Assembly (NCBI GenBank): GCA_965205995.1
Contig: OZ242200.1
Coordinates: forward strand, 2,170,001 to 2,234,000
Source: MPNO01 sp965205995
Lineage (GTDB): Bacteria; Pseudomonadota; Alphaproteobacteria; MPNO01
DNA: 64,000 bases
Direction of reading: 5' to 3'
The notes beneath the pieces were generated by a model, which did not search any database, was not told where the DNA came from, and worked only from the letters and a program-made list of their open reading frames with translations. Shown here one piece after another: positions 43,273 to 51,213 of the stretch. The translations under genes and the position numbers were made by a program. Numbering within the stretch: the first letter of the stretch is position 1; every line of letters starts with the position of its first letter.

Positions 43273-44348
43273 CCGGCGGGCTGAAGACCGGGGATTTCGA
43301 CTTCGACCTGCCCGAAGGAGCCATAGCCGACCGTCCGGCCGTGCCGCGCGAGGCGGCGAGGCTTCTCGAGGTGGGTGCGGCGCTCGGCGACCGGACGGTC
43401 GCCGAGCTGCCCGGGCTGTTCCGCGCCGGCGACGTGCTGGCGATCAACGACACCAAGGTCATCCCCGCCCGCATCGTCGGCAGGCGCGGCCAGGCGCGCA
43501 TCGAAGCGACGCTGCTGCGCCCGCTCGACCGCACCGCCGAGGGCGAGACCTGGAGCGCGCTCGCCCGCCCGGCGCGGCGGCTGCGCGCGGGCGACGTGAT
43601 CGAGGTCTCGGACTCGTTCCGGGCGCATGTCGAGGGCCGCGCCGGGGACGGCGAAATCAGGCTCCGCTTTGCACCGGGAACCGATGTGCTGGCCGCCCTC
43701 GAAGACCACGGCGAGCCGCCCCTGCCCCCCTATATCAAGCGGCCCGGCGGGGCGGACGCGCGGGACCGCGCCGACTACCAGACGGTCTATGCGAGGGCGC
43801 CCGGCGCGGTCGCGGCGCCGACGGCGGGGCTTCATCTGACGCGCGATTTGCTGGCGCGGATCGCCGCGCGCGGGGTCGGGATCGTCGCCGTCACCCTCCA
43901 TGTCGGCGCCGGCACCTTCCTGCCGGTGAAGTCCGAGCGCATCGAGCACCACCGGATGCATGCGGAATGGGGCGAGATATCGCCCGCCGCCGCTCAGTCC
44001 ATCCGGCGCGGGCGGGCGGCGGGAGGGCGCGTGATCGCGGCCGGGACGACCTCGCTCCGGCTGCTCGAATCGGCGGCTGACGAGACCGGGCGAATCGAGG
44101 CGTTCCGCGGCGACACGGAGCTGTTCATCGTGCCGGGCTACCGTTTCAGGATCGTCGATGCGCTGCTCACCAACTTCCATTTGCCGCGCTCGACGCTGTT
44201 CATGCTGGTCGCGGCGTTTTCCGGGCTGGCGCGGATGAAAGCGGCCTATGCCCATGCCGCCGCATCCGGCTACCGGTTCTATTCCTATGGCGACGCGAGC
44301 TTCCTGCACCGCGCGGAGACGGGCCCGCACCGCGCGGAGGCGGGGTGA
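43269..44348 (+). CDS. queA: S-adenosylmethionine:tRNA ribosyltransferase-isomerase
   Basis: The 359-residue protein carries the QueA blocks DFDFDLPEGAIADRPA, INDTKVIPARIVGRR, APTAGLHLTRDLL, LHVGAGTFLPVKSERIEHHRMHAEW and LLTNFHLPRSTLFMLVAAFSG. It adds the ribosyl part of SAM to preQ1 in tRNA to give epoxyqueuosine. It overlaps both neighbours, so the queA-tgt-queG set is translationally coupled. Confidence 0.96.
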   Translation: MTGGLKTGDFDFDLPEGAIADRPAVPREAARLLEVGAALGDRTVAELPGLFRAGDVLAINDTKVIPARIVGRRGQARIEATLLRPLDRTAEGETWSALARPARRLRAGDVIEVSDSFRAHVEGRAGDGEIRLRFAPGTDVLAALEDHGEPPLPPYIKRPGGADARDRADYQTVYARAPGAVAAPTAGLHLTRDLLARIAARGVGIVAVTLHVGAGTFLPVKSERIEHHRMHAEWGEISPAAAQSIRRGRAAGGRVIAAGTTSLRLLESAADETGRIEAFRGDTELFIVPGYRFRIVDALLTNFHLPRSTLFMLVAAFSGLARMKAAYAHAAASGYRFYSYGDASFLHRAETGPHRAEAG

Positions 44349-45457
44349 TGGGGGTCGGGTTCTCGGTGCTCGCGGAGGACGGCGCGGCGAGGGCGGGCCT
44401 GCTGGAGACCGCCCACGGGATTGTGCGTACCCCCGCCTTCATGCCGGTGGGAACCGCGGGCACGGTCAAGGGCATGACGCCGGGGGCGGTGGCGGAGGCC
44501 GGCGCCGAGATGATCCTCGCCAACACCTATCACCTGATGCTGCGCCCGGGCGAGGAAACGGTGGAGACGCTGGGCGGGCTGCACCGCTTCATGAACTGGC
44601 CGGGGCCGATCCTCACCGATTCCGGCGGCTACCAGGTGATGTCGCTCGCCGGGCGCCGGACCATCGGGGAGGACGGCGTCGTCTTCCGCTCCCATATCGA
44701 CGGCGCCCGCCACGAGCTCTCGCCCGAGCGCGCGATGGAGATCCAGCACCGCCTCGGCAGCGACGTCACGATGGCGCTCGACGAATGCACCGCCTTCCCG
44801 GCGACAATCGACGAGGCGGCGGATTCGATGCGGCTATCGATGCGCTGGGCCGCGCGGTCCAAGGCGGCGTTTCGCGACCGTCCCGGGCACGGCCTGTTCG
44901 GCATCGTCCAGGGCGGCGTCCATGGCGGGCTCCGGCGCGAGTCGGCGGAGACGCTGGTCGATATCGGCTTCGACGGCTATGCCGTCGGCGGGCTCGCCAT
45001 CGGCGAGGGCCAGGAGACCACCTTCGGCGTGCTCGACGAGACCCTGCCGGCGCTCCCCACCGACGCGCCGCGCTATCTGATGGGGGCCGGCACGCCGTCC
45101 GACATCGCGGGCGCGGTCGGGCGCGGCGTCGACATGTTCGACTGCGTGATCCCGACCCGTTCGGGCCGCACCGGGCGCGGCTACACCGGCGCGGGGACGA
45201 TCAATATCCGCAACGCGCGCCACGCCGGGGACCCGGCGCCGATCGATCCCGATTGCCCCTGCCCGGCCTGCGCCGGCTACAGCCGCGCCTATCTCCACCA
45301 TCTGTTCCGGGCGAAGGAAATGCTCGGCCCGATCCTGCTCACCACCCACAACATCCACCATTACCAGATCCTGATGGCCGGGCTGCGCGAAGCCATCGGG
45401 GGCGGGACGCTGGCGGCGTTCGCCGCGCGCATCGCACGCGAAGAGGCCGCAACGTGA
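44348..45457 (+). CDS. tgt: tRNA-guanine transglycosylase
   Basis: The 369-residue protein has the Tgt active-site region ILTDSGGYQVMSLAGRR, ALDECTAFPA, GLFGIVQGGVH, VIPTRSGRTGRGYT and the zinc site CPCPACAGYSRAYLHHL. It exchanges G34 of GUN anticodon tRNAs for preQ1. A GTG at 44345 directly before the ATG is an alternative start; both overlap the queA stop. The Gly-Gly-Tyr in place of the more common Gly-Gly-Phe is a minor variant. Confidence 0.96.
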   Translation: MGVGFSVLAEDGAARAGLLETAHGIVRTPAFMPVGTAGTVKGMTPGAVAEAGAEMILANTYHLMLRPGEETVETLGGLHRFMNWPGPILTDSGGYQVMSLAGRRTIGEDGVVFRSHIDGARHELSPERAMEIQHRLGSDVTMALDECTAFPATIDEAADSMRLSMRWAARSKAAFRDRPGHGLFGIVQGGVHGGLRRESAETLVDIGFDGYAVGGLAIGEGQETTFGVLDETLPALPTDAPRYLMGAGTPSDIAGAVGRGVDMFDCVIPTRSGRTGRGYTGAGTINIRNARHAGDPAPIDPDCPCPACAGYSRAYLHHLFRAKEMLGPILLTTHNIHHYQILMAGLREAIGGGTLAAFAARIAREEAAT

Positions 45458-46569
45458 GCGCGGCGCAAACCCGCGAACGGATCCGCGAATTCGCGCTCGC
45501 CGCGGGGTTCGACGCGGTGGGGTTCTGCGACGCCGCGCTGGGGGCGGAGGCGAAGCGGGGCCTCGCCGGTTTCATCGCCGCCGGGCATCACGGCGACATG
45601 GGCTGGCTCGCCGCCAGCAGCGACCGCCGGGGCGACATCGCCACGCTCTGGCCGGAGGCGCGATCCGCCATCGTCGTCGCCCAGAATTACGGCCCCGCCG
45701 GCGACCCGCTCGCCGGGCTCGCCCGCCGCGACCGCGGGACGGTCTCGGTCTACGCGCAGGGGCGCGACTATCACGACGTGATGAAGAAAAAGCTCCGCGT
45801 CGTCGCGCGCTGGATGCACGAGACGCTGGGCTCGGAGGTCAAGCTGTTCGTCGACACCGCGCCGGTGATGGAAAAGCCGCTGGCCCAGCGCAGCGGGATC
45901 GGCTGGCAGGGCAAGCACACCAACCTGGTCTCGCGGCAATTCGGCTCCTGGCTCTTTCTCGGCGAGATCCTGACCACGCTGGAGCTCGCCCCGGATGCGC
46001 CGGAGGGCGACCGTTGCGGTTCCTGCCGGCGCTGTCTCGACATCTGCCCGACCGATGCGTTTCCCGCGCCCTACCGGCTCGACGCGACGCGGTGCATCTC
46101 CTATCTCACCATCGAGCACAAGGGGCATATCGCGCCGGAATTCCGCGCCGCCATCGGCAACCGGATCTACGGTTGCGACGACTGCCTGGCGGTGTGCCCG
46201 TGGAACAAGTTCGCGAGCCTGGCGGCCGACCCCGCCTTGTTCCCGCGGATGGAGCTCGCCGCGCCGAGACTCGCCGAGCTCGCGGCGCTCGACGACGCAT
46301 CGTTTCGCGCCCTGTTCTCGGGTTCGCCGATCAAGCGTCTCGGGCGCGACCGCTTCGTCCGCAACGTCCTGGTGGCGATCGGCAATAGCGGCGAGCCCCC
46401 CCTTGCCGGTACCGCGGAGGCGGCGCTTGCCGACCGGTCGCCGCTGGTCCGCGCGATGGCGGTCTGGGCGCTCTGCCGGCTCCTGCCCCCGGAGGCGTTC
46501 GCCCGGCTGCGCGCGCGCCATCGCGGCCGTGAGGGGGACGAAGCCGTCCGGGGGGAGTGGGACGGCTGA
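45454..46569 (+). CDS. queG: Epoxyqueuosine reductase
   Basis: The 371-residue protein is QueG: an N-terminal cobalamin-binding part (VDTAPVMEKPLAQRSGIGWQGKHTN) and two [4Fe-4S] motifs, CGSCRRCLDICPTDAF and CDDCLAVCPWNKF, followed by a HEAT-like end. It reduces epoxyqueuosine to queuosine, the last step of the pathway, and needs cobalamin. GTG start overlaps the tgt stop. The early preQ1 genes (queCDEF) are not in this window. Confidence 0.95.
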   Translation: MSAAQTRERIREFALAAGFDAVGFCDAALGAEAKRGLAGFIAAGHHGDMGWLAASSDRRGDIATLWPEARSAIVVAQNYGPAGDPLAGLARRDRGTVSVYAQGRDYHDVMKKKLRVVARWMHETLGSEVKLFVDTAPVMEKPLAQRSGIGWQGKHTNLVSRQFGSWLFLGEILTTLELAPDAPEGDRCGSCRRCLDICPTDAFPAPYRLDATRCISYLTIEHKGHIAPEFRAAIGNRIYGCDDCLAVCPWNKFASLAADPALFPRMELAAPRLAELAALDDASFRALFSGSPIKRLGRDRFVRNVLVAIGNSGEPPLAGTAEAALADRSPLVRAMAVWALCRLLPPEAFARLRARHRGREGDEAVRGEWDG

Positions 46570-46592
46570 CAGCGCACGCCCTTCCCAACCCC

Positions 46593-46677
46593 GTCATGGC
46601 CGGACTTGTTCCGGCCATCCACGCCGCCCGCCGCCCGCAAGGCAACCGCTCGGGATGCCCGGAACAAGTCCATTGCT
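46593..46677. repeat. Hairpin repeat, family A variant
   Basis: Arms GTCATGGCCGGACTTGTTCC and, inverted, GATGCCCGGAACAAGTCC. It is a diverged relative of the adjacent perfect copy at 46739-46828. The 759-bp stretch 46570-47328 holds no gene and consists largely of repeats of families A, B, C and E. Confidence 0.65.
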
Positions 46678-46738
46678 GTCCGGTTTAACCTTCGGGGCGG
46701 GCTCTGCCGCAATGGGCGAGACCGCCGCCGCCCCCCTG

Positions 46739-46828
46739 TTGTCACCCCGGACTTGTTCCGGGGCCCAGGGAAGCCGGGCGGGGGCGGTGCCTGTGGCCCT
46801 GGGCCCCGGAACAAGTCCGGGGTGACAA
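46739..46828. repeat. Perfect 32-bp inverted repeat, family A
   Basis: Left arm 46739-46770 (TTGTCACCCCGGACTTGTTC...CCCAGGG) is exactly complementary to the right arm 46797-46828, with a 26-bp loop. It is directly followed by a family B unit, together forming a composite of about 235 bp that recurs at 55535-55768. Confidence 0.9.
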
Positions 46829-46973
46829 GGGGAGAACAAGGAAGGCAGGTGAGAGCGTGCCGCAATCCGTGTCCCGATCCGGCGAACGCGCCGGTAATCC
46901 GCCTGTACCAACGCCTTGCACCCGGTCCAGCCCATCCAAACCGGACAGCAGTGGAACAAGTCCGGGCATGACG
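46823..46973 (+). repeat. Dispersed 150-bp repeat, family B, copy 1
   Basis: It runs from GTGACAAGGGGAGAACAAGG to AACAAGTCCGGGCATGACG and differs from copy 2 (55617-55767) at only about four positions by eye. Its right end is an inverted version of the family A left end, as if the composite had terminal inverted repeats. No frame in it looks like a conserved protein. Confidence 0.88.
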
Positions 46974-47067
46974 ACGTGGGGGAAAGGCGCGGCGGGAGAG
47001 ACCGCGCGCCGGCCCGACCACGACGCGTGGAGAGGCCCGCCACGGTTCCCACCCGGCCCGATACTCC

Positions 47068-47318
47068 CTAGAGCACGTCCGTTTCAGGTGGAACCGTTTC
47101 CGCCATTGTCGTGTTTCCGTCATGGTCGGCGAGATGCCCCACCATCCGTCATTTCGACCAGAGCGCGAAGCGCGGAGCGGAGAAATCTGCCGGCGCAGGT
47201 CTTGCAGCATCGAGGCGGGAAGATGTCTCCGCTCCGCCGTGCTGCGCACGGCTCCGGTCGATATGACGATGGAGTTGGGAAGGCGGGAGTGGTTCCAATC
47301 GAAACGGATGCCCTCTAG
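47068..47318. repeat. Inverted pair of short repeats, family E
   Basis: CTAGAGCACGTCCGTTTCAG at the start of 47068-47095 (ending GTGGAACC) is mirrored, with a few changes, at 47291-47318 (GGTTCC...CCCTCTAG). The family C copy lies between them. Similar CTAGAGCA...GGAACC elements are common between alphaproteobacterial genes. Confidence 0.6.
47147..47268. repeat. Dispersed palindromic repeat, family C, copy 2
   Basis: It begins CGTCATTTCGACCAGAGCGC and ends with the inverted GCTCCGGTCGATATGACG, with internal GGAGCGGAGAAATCT and GATGTCTCCGCTCC. It matches the copy at 8677-8783 in the arms but has a different loop. Confidence 0.75.
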
Positions 47319-47328
47319 ATTACCGCCG

Positions 47329-48324
47329 ATGACGAACCCTCGAAACACCCTGGACCGGCGGCTCTCGGTGGCGCCGATGATGGACCGGACGGACCGGCAT
47401 TGCCGCTATTTCCTGCGCCTGCTGGCGCCCCGGACCCTGCTCTATACCGAGATGATCCCGACCGGGACGATCGTCCACGGCGACCGCCAGCGCTATCTCG
47501 GATTCGACCCCGCCGAACGCCCGCTGGCGCTCCAGCTCGGCGGCAGCGATCCGGACGCGCTCGCCTGCTGCGCGGCGATCGGCGAGGAGTGGGGTTACGA
47601 CGAGATCAACCTCAATCTCGGCTGCCCGAGCGATCGGGTGAGCCAGGGCGGGTTCGGCGCAAGGCTGATGACCGAGCCCGCGCTGGTCGCCGATTGCGTC
47701 GCGGCGATGCGGGAGGCGACCGCTTTGCCGGTCACGGTCAAGACCCGGATCGGCGTCGACGAGTACGACGGCTACGACCACTTCGCGGGCTTCGTCGACC
47801 GGCTCGCCGGGGCCGGGATCGGCGTGTTCGTGGTCCATGCGCGGAAGGCGCTGCTATCCGGCCTCAGCCCGAAGGAGAACCGCGAGATCCCGCCGCTCCG
47901 CTACGGCTTCGTCCACCGGCTGAAGCGCGAGCGCCCCGATCTCAGCGTGGTGATCAATGGCGGCTTCACGACCGCCGATGCCGCGCTCGAACAAATCGGC
48001 CGCCTCGACGGGGTGATGCTCGGCCGCGCGGCCTATGACAACCCGTTCCTGCTGGCCGAAATCGAGGCCGCGCTGCACGGCGCCGCATTGCCCGACCGCG
48101 CCCAGGCGATCGCAGCCTATGCCGGCTATGTCGATGCCCGGCTGGGCGAGGGTGTGCCGCTCTGGCGGATGACGCGCCACGTGCTCGGGCTCTACCAAAG
48201 CGTGCCCGGCGCCCGCGCCTGGCGGCGGACGCTCAGCGAAGGCGCGCGCCGCCCCGGCGCCACGGCCGCGCTCCTCCGCCAGTCGCTGCGGCTGGTCGAC
48301 AGCCCCGACCGCATCGCCGCCTGA
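47329..48324 (+). CDS. dusA: tRNA-dihydrouridine synthase A
   Basis: The 331-residue FMN enzyme has the DusA blocks RLSVAPMMDRTDRHCRYFLRL, EINLNLGCPSDRVSQGGFGA with the catalytic Cys, VTVKTRIGVDEYDGY, VHARKALLSGLSPKENREIPPL and MLGRAAYDNPFLL. It reduces uridines in the D-loop of tRNA. The ATG at 47329 gives the normal N-terminus; upstream frame runs into repeats. No clear ribosome site precedes it. Confidence 0.94.
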   Translation: MTNPRNTLDRRLSVAPMMDRTDRHCRYFLRLLAPRTLLYTEMIPTGTIVHGDRQRYLGFDPAERPLALQLGGSDPDALACCAAIGEEWGYDEINLNLGCPSDRVSQGGFGARLMTEPALVADCVAAMREATALPVTVKTRIGVDEYDGYDHFAGFVDRLAGAGIGVFVVHARKALLSGLSPKENREIPPLRYGFVHRLKRERPDLSVVINGGFTTADAALEQIGRLDGVMLGRAAYDNPFLLAEIEAALHGAALPDRAQAIAAYAGYVDARLGEGVPLWRMTRHVLGLYQSVPGARAWRRTLSEGARRPGATAALLRQSLRLVDSPDRIAA

Positions 48325-48350
48325 CTCCAACCGGCAAGCGGGAGACCGAC

Positions 48351-48698
48351 ATGGAAGTGACGATCTATCACAACCCGCGCTGCAGCAAATCGCGGGCGAC
48401 GCTCAAGCTGCTCGAGGAGCGCGGCGTCGCCTTCGAGATCGTCGAGTACCTCAAGACCCCGCCGGATGCGGCGACGCTCGACGGTCTGCTGACCGGGCTC
48501 GGGCTGGAACCGCGCGAACTCATGCGCCGGCAGGAAGCGCCCTACAGGGAGAACCGGCTCGACGATGAGGGCCTCGGCCGCGACGCGCTGATCGCCGCGA
48601 TGGTCGCCAACCCGATCCTGATCGAACGCCCCATCGTGGTCGCCGGCGGCAAGGCCGCGCTCGGCCGCCCGCCCGAGGCGGTGCTGGACATCCTCTGA
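48351..48698 (+). CDS. arsC: Arsenate reductase, glutaredoxin-coupled (ArsC/Spx family)
   Basis: The 115-residue protein has the catalytic Cys in YHNPRCSKSRATLKLL, the conserved Arg in ANPILIERPIVV, and the family end GRPPEAVLDIL. It reduces arsenate to arsenite with glutathione and glutaredoxin. The last Arg-Pro pair is as in R773-type ArsC. No ars efflux or regulator gene is adjacent. It is convergent with the toxin gene that ends 8 bp away. Confidence 0.9.
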   Translation: MEVTIYHNPRCSKSRATLKLLEERGVAFEIVEYLKTPPDAATLDGLLTGLGLEPRELMRRQEAPYRENRLDDEGLGRDALIAAMVANPILIERPIVVAGGKAALGRPPEAVLDIL

Positions 48699-48705
48699 GG
48701 GCCGG

Positions 48706-49137
48706 TCAGCCCTGGGTCTTCGCGTACTCCGCCAAGGCGAGAACCGCGGCGCCGTGCTCGGTCGGCGTCAACGCGCGGGCGAAGTCCCGGTCCGCCGTGA
48801 CCAGGGTCGCGCCGATGCGATGGGCCAGCGCCAGGTAGACGCAATCGAAGACCGAGAGGTCGAGCGCGAGCGCGAGGCGGCCCGCATCGGCGGAGACCGT
48901 TTCGTCCCCGGCCCAGTGCACGGGCATTTCGGCGACCGCGGCTATCGCCGCGCCGGTCCGGCCGCGCCCGATTTCGCCCGTCCGCGCCTTCCACCAGAGC
49001 GCATCGACGACCTCGGACGCCATCAGGCGCGGCGCGTGCAGCTCGGCGCCGCCGGCCAGCAGGTCGAGCGCCGCGCCGGAATCCGGCTCCTCGACCAGCC
49101 ACTTGACCGCCACGCCGGCATCGACCACGAGACGCAT
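48706..49137 (-). CDS. PIN domain toxin, FitB/VapC-like
   Basis: The 143-residue PIN protein keeps the acidic positions: Asp in LVVDAGVAVKWL, Glu in MASEVVDALWW, Asp in LSVFDCVYLALA and Asp in LVTADRDFARAL. It should be an Mg2+-dependent RNase toxin. Its ATG overlaps the stop of the antitoxin by one base, so the two are coupled. Confidence 0.87.
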   Translation of the reverse strand: MRLVVDAGVAVKWLVEEPDSGAALDLLAGGAELHAPRLMASEVVDALWWKARTGEIGRGRTGAAIAAVAEMPVHWAGDETVSADAGRLALALDLSVFDCVYLALAHRIGATLVTADRDFARALTPTEHGAAVLALAEYAKTQG

Positions 49138-49394
49138 CAGCCGGCGCCATGCCCGCGGTCGCGCTGTTCCCGGATCAGCACCTCCGCGGGCGTGTGTTCG
49201 CGCCCTTCCGTCCCGCGCCGGAGCCGCGCCGCGAGGGCCAGGAAGGACGCGCGCTTCTCCGGCATGTCGTCTTCCGCGGCGCATTCCAGGATATCGCGCA
49301 CCTCGCCTTCCAAAGAGCGGTTGTTGAACGCCGCGCGCCGCTTGAGACGCCGCACCACGGCCTCGTCGAGCTGCCGAACGTTGATCGTCGCCAT
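49137..49394 (-). CDS. FitA-like ribbon-helix-helix antitoxin
   Basis: The 85-residue protein begins MATINVRQLDEAVVRRLKRR and continues AAFNNRSLEGEVRDILE, the FitA ribbon-helix-helix pattern. Its C-terminal half would bind the PIN toxin encoded just downstream. It likely represses its own operon. It starts 260 bp from the parS-like palindrome. Confidence 0.87.
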   Translation of the reverse strand: MATINVRQLDEAVVRRLKRRAAFNNRSLEGEVRDILECAAEDDMPEKRASFLALAARLRRGTEGREHTPAEVLIREQRDRGHGAG

Positions 49395-49653
49395 CGCCCC
49401 GTCCGCCGGAGTTTGATTTCAATTTGCTATCATATCGCACGGGCATCGGCAAGTCCCGCCCCGCCGTCCGCAGGTCGGGGCTTGCGCGGTTTCCTTGAGG
49501 CCGCCGGTCAGGACTCGCCGCCAGGTCGTTCGCGCGGCTGCCTTCGGTCGCGGCGTCCGGCGGGCGCGGTTGCTCCCGGGCGGCCGCCAAGGGGGCGTGC
49601 GAGAGCCCCATCCCGTCCCGCGGGGACAGGAAAATCATACCGTTTCAGGGCAA

Positions 49654-49669
49654 TGTTTCACGTGAAACA
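49654..49669. promoter_or_regulatory. parS site, perfect palindrome
   Basis: TGTTTCACGTGAAACA is a perfect 16-bp palindrome identical to the broadly conserved chromosomal parS consensus bound by ParB. It lies in the 317-bp gene-free stretch 49395-49711, in which I see no other feature apart from the second parS-like site. Confidence 0.85.
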
Positions 49670-49690
49670 TCGGCCAACGATGCCGGGTCA

Positions 49691-49706
49691 TGTTTCACAT
49701 GAAAGA
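49691..49706. promoter_or_regulatory. Second parS-like site, two mismatches
   Basis: TGTTTCACATGAAAGA differs from the perfect site at positions 9 and 15. It lies 21 bp from the end of the first site, just beyond the 3' end of the RidA-like gene. Clustered parS sites are usual near chromosome origins. Confidence 0.6.
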
Positions 49707-49711
49707 TCTGC

Positions 49712-50107
49712 CTACCCGCTGCCGATCACCGCGACGGCCTCGATCTCGACCAGCAGCCCGTCTTGCAGGAGCTTGTACGAGGTGACGGCGGTCGATGCCG
49801 GCATGTTGCCGGTGAACGCCTCCGACCGCGCCTGGGAGTATTCGGCGTAGCGGCCGATATCGGTCAGGAAGGCGTTGATCTTGACCACGTCGTCCATCGT
49901 CGCGCCGGCCTCTTCGAGGACCTGCCGGATGTTGGCGAAGGTCTGGCGCGACTGGACCAGCATGTCGTCCTCGCCGACGATATTGCCGTCCGGATCCCAC
50001 GCGACATTGCCCGAGACCCAGACCGTGTCTCCGACCTTGATCGCGGAGTGGAACGGGAATTTCGCGGCCCACGGCCAGTCCGGATTGATCTCTTCCCGCT
50101 TCGGCAT
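49712..50107 (-). CDS. RidA family protein
   Basis: The 131-residue protein has the RidA fold (VGDTVWVSGNVAWDPDGNIVG, NIRQVLEEAGATMDDVVKINAFL, PASTAVTSYKLLQDGLLVEIEAVAV). The usual Arg in the PxRxxV motif is Thr here (STAVTS), as in the copy at 42329. It is the last gene of the leftward run with Rieske, racemase-like and CoA-ligase genes and may act on an intermediate of that pathway. Confidence 0.88.
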   Translation of the reverse strand: MPKREEINPDWPWAAKFPFHSAIKVGDTVWVSGNVAWDPDGNIVGEDDMLVQSRQTFANIRQVLEEAGATMDDVVKINAFLTDIGRYAEYSQARSEAFTGNMPASTAVTSYKLLQDGLLVEIEAVAVIGSG

Positions 50108-50129
50108 GTCTGCCTCCTGTTGTTTCGGT

Positions 50130-51206
50130 CTATTCGGCGGCGCGCGCCGCCCCGGTGCCGGCGGCTTCGGCGGCGATGAATTTGTCGATCAGCGCCCTCG
50201 CCGCGATCGGCCCCGCATCGGCGTTGGTGTTGACGATCGGCCGGTCGTCCCAGTTCGCCTGTTGCAGCTCCAGCACTTCCCAGTCCTGCTGGAACGCCTT
50301 CATCACCTGGCGGAATTGGAGCTCGGTGCGTTCCTCGGTGATCGGCTTGAGGTTGCATGCGTTCGACCAGAAATAATGGCAGCTCGTTTCGGTCTCCGGC
50401 GTGATGAAGTTGAGGTTGCGGAAGGCGAAACCGCCTTCGGGCTCGGGATGGTCGATGCTGGCGAAGCCGAAATCCCCGCCCCCGGCCGCGCCCGGCGCCG
50501 CGCCGACCAGCAGGCGCACGGCGCAAGGCGGGCGGAACTCGTTGATCGCCCAGCGGTCGACGGCGAAATCCTCTTCCCAGCCCATCATCATCCGGTAGGT
50601 CGGCGGCGCCGGGTGGCCGACCATCCAGCGCGCGACGGTCACCGCGTCGTCGGTCCGGACGGTGCGGATATTGGCCTGCTCGGCGATCGCCGCGTTGCCG
50701 ATCGTGGTCGCGTGCACGAAGGCGAGATGCGACTGGTCCAGGAGGTTGTCGACCACGAGGCGGTAATCGGCGGCGATGTGGAAACAGGCGCCCTTGTCGC
50801 CCCAGTCCTCGCTGACCCGCCACGGGAAGGGGACGATCAGATCCTCGTCAGCCATGGCCGGGTCGCCGAGCCAGACCCAGATCCAGTTGTAGCGCTCGAC
50901 CGCCGGGTAGGCGCGGACCCGCGCATCGGGCGGCACCGTGGTCTGCCCGGGCACGCGGCGGCAGGCGCCGGTCCGGTCGAATTCGAGCCCGTGATAGTGG
51001 CAGCGCAGCCGGTCGCCCACCGTCACGCCCTTCCTGAGCGGCATCCTGCGGTGGCAGCAGCGGTCCTCGAAGGCGACCGGCTCGCCCGCCTCGGTGCGCC
51101 AGAAGACGATGGGCTCGTCGCAGACCGTCCGCGCGAACGGCCTCCGGCCGACCTCCTCGGGCTGGGCCGCGACATACCAGCAGTTTTTCAGAAACATGCG
51201 GCGCAC
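50130..51206 (-). CDS. Rieske [2Fe-2S] aromatic ring-hydroxylating/demethylating oxygenase
   Basis: The 358-residue protein has a Rieske cluster site C50-x-H52 and C69-x2-H72 (RCCHRRMPL, RCHYHGLEF) and the mononuclear iron region DNLLDQSHLAFVH. This is the single-component-oxygenase type related to vanillate demethylase VanA and phthalate oxygenase. It adds O2 to or demethylates an aromatic acid and needs a separate reductase, which I do not find nearby. It belongs to the leftward cluster 53580-49712. Confidence 0.92.
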   Translation of the reverse strand: MRRMFLKNCWYVAAQPEEVGRRPFARTVCDEPIVFWRTEAGEPVAFEDRCCHRRMPLRKGVTVGDRLRCHYHGLEFDRTGACRRVPGQTTVPPDARVRAYPAVERYNWIWVWLGDPAMADEDLIVPFPWRVSEDWGDKGACFHIAADYRLVVDNLLDQSHLAFVHATTIGNAAIAEQANIRTVRTDDAVTVARWMVGHPAPPTYRMMMGWEEDFAVDRWAINEFRPPCAVRLLVGAAPGAAGGGDFGFASIDHPEPEGGFAFRNLNFITPETETSCHYFWSNACNLKPITEERTELQFRQVMKAFQQDWEVLELQQANWDDRPIVNTNADAGPIAARALIDKFIAAEAAGTGAARAAE

Positions 51207-51213
51207 CCCTTCG

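Noticed and set aside
46739..46828. Intrinsic terminator for queG
   Set aside because: The long perfect hairpin lacks a T tract, has a 26-bp loop, and the same element recurs in places where no terminator is expected; treated as a repeat.
5855..49137. The two PIN-toxin pairs as duplicates of each other
   Set aside because: The antitoxins belong to different ribbon-helix-helix types and the PIN proteins differ outside the acidic motifs, so they are separate acquisitions.
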